Positions 63,893 through 64,000 of a stretch of DNA of 64,000 nt are shown one piece after another. The translations under genes were made by a program, and so were the position numbers. Numbering within the stretch: position 1 is the first letter of the stretch; each line of letters begins with the position of its first letter. The notes under the pieces are model-generated. The model did not search any database, was not told the DNA's origin, and saw only the letters and a program-made list of their open reading frames with translations. The DNA comes from Nitrosomonas sp. Is79A3 (GTDB lineage: Bacteria; Pseudomonadota; Gammaproteobacteria; Burkholderiales; Nitrosomonadaceae). Location: positions 682,001-746,000 of the forward strand of contig NC_015731.1 in the NCBI RefSeq assembly GCF_000219585.1, written 5' to 3'.

Positions 63893-64000
63893 GATAGATG
63901 TAAGTCAAGGATTTTTATTAATATTTTAATATGTGGAAATATTTTACTAGGACATTCCTAGTTGTACTCTAGTACAAATTGACTATTTTCATGTTAGACT

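Noticed and set aside
1..64000. CRISPR arrays, rRNA operon, prophage
   Set aside because: No regularly spaced direct repeats, rRNA sequence or clusters of phage structural genes were seen.

Overview
The window looks like a moderately AT-rich betaproteobacterial chromosome, most likely from the Nitrosomonas/Nitrosomonadaceae group. This is inferred from gene order and gene repertoire; no ammonia monooxygenase or rRNA gene lies in the window to confirm it. The betaproteobacterial hallmarks are ribF-ileS-lspA, an envC-ctpA-moeB block, gpmA followed by rhodanese-grxC-secB-SH3-gpsA, hupB followed by two tRNAs and ppiD, and a frameshifted PEP-CTERM protein.

Layout. 1-4.8 kb: the 3' end of a cytochrome P450 gene, small lipoproteins, a Mut7-C RNase-like protein, a secreted low-complexity Gly/Asp/Gln/His protein, a T4-type pyrimidine-dimer glycosylase and the broken PEP-CTERM gene. 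4.8-9.1 kb: lspA, ileS and ribF on the minus strand. 9.2-10.4 kb: a freshly inserted ISAs1-family element with intact inverted repeats and a perfect 10-bp target duplication. 10.5-22 kb: housekeeping genes (slmA-like, moeB, ctpA, envC, gpmA, rhodanese, grxC, secB, gpsA, hupB, tRNA-Val, tRNA-Asp, ppiD, fabI). 22-30 kb: a peptide-type ABC substrate-binding protein with one permease, a MITE-like repeat, a protein acetyltransferase/acyl-CoA synthetase fusion, an HDAC-family deacetylase and a hotdog thioesterase. 30-38.5 kb: a small membrane protein, an IS630-family element that needs a -1 frameshift, a DUF3422 protein, sdaA and a multi-PAS GGDEF-EAL protein.

38.7-47.9 kb is the most interesting metabolic block. 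It is a minus-strand operon encoding an APC transporter, two urea-carboxylase-associated (DUF1989) proteins, a 1208-residue biotin-dependent carboxylase, allophanate hydrolase and a TPMT-like methyltransferase. A clear guanidine-I (ykkC) riboswitch precedes it. The operon is therefore best read as guanidine uptake and degradation to ammonia and CO2 (carboxyguanidine, then allophanate, then ammonia), not as simple urea use.

48-50 kb is a small accessory island. It holds a GC-richer single-gene insert bounded by a perfect 12-bp inverted repeat containing integron-type core sites (GTTAGAC / GTCTAAC), whose product has a HEPN-like Rx4H motif. Next to it are palindromic repeats and an intact XRE antitoxin overlapping a decayed RelE-type toxin.

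50.4-64 kb: serine-glyoxylate aminotransferase and a surface-polysaccharide cluster. That cluster contains a WecA/WbpL-like transferase, a WbpM/CapD-like dehydratase, rmlA, rmlC and an MsbA-like ABC protein whose nucleotide-binding motifs are strikingly degenerate. radA, a CREST/ceramidase-like membrane protein, a PD-(D/E)XK-like protein, rhlE and tyrS follow.
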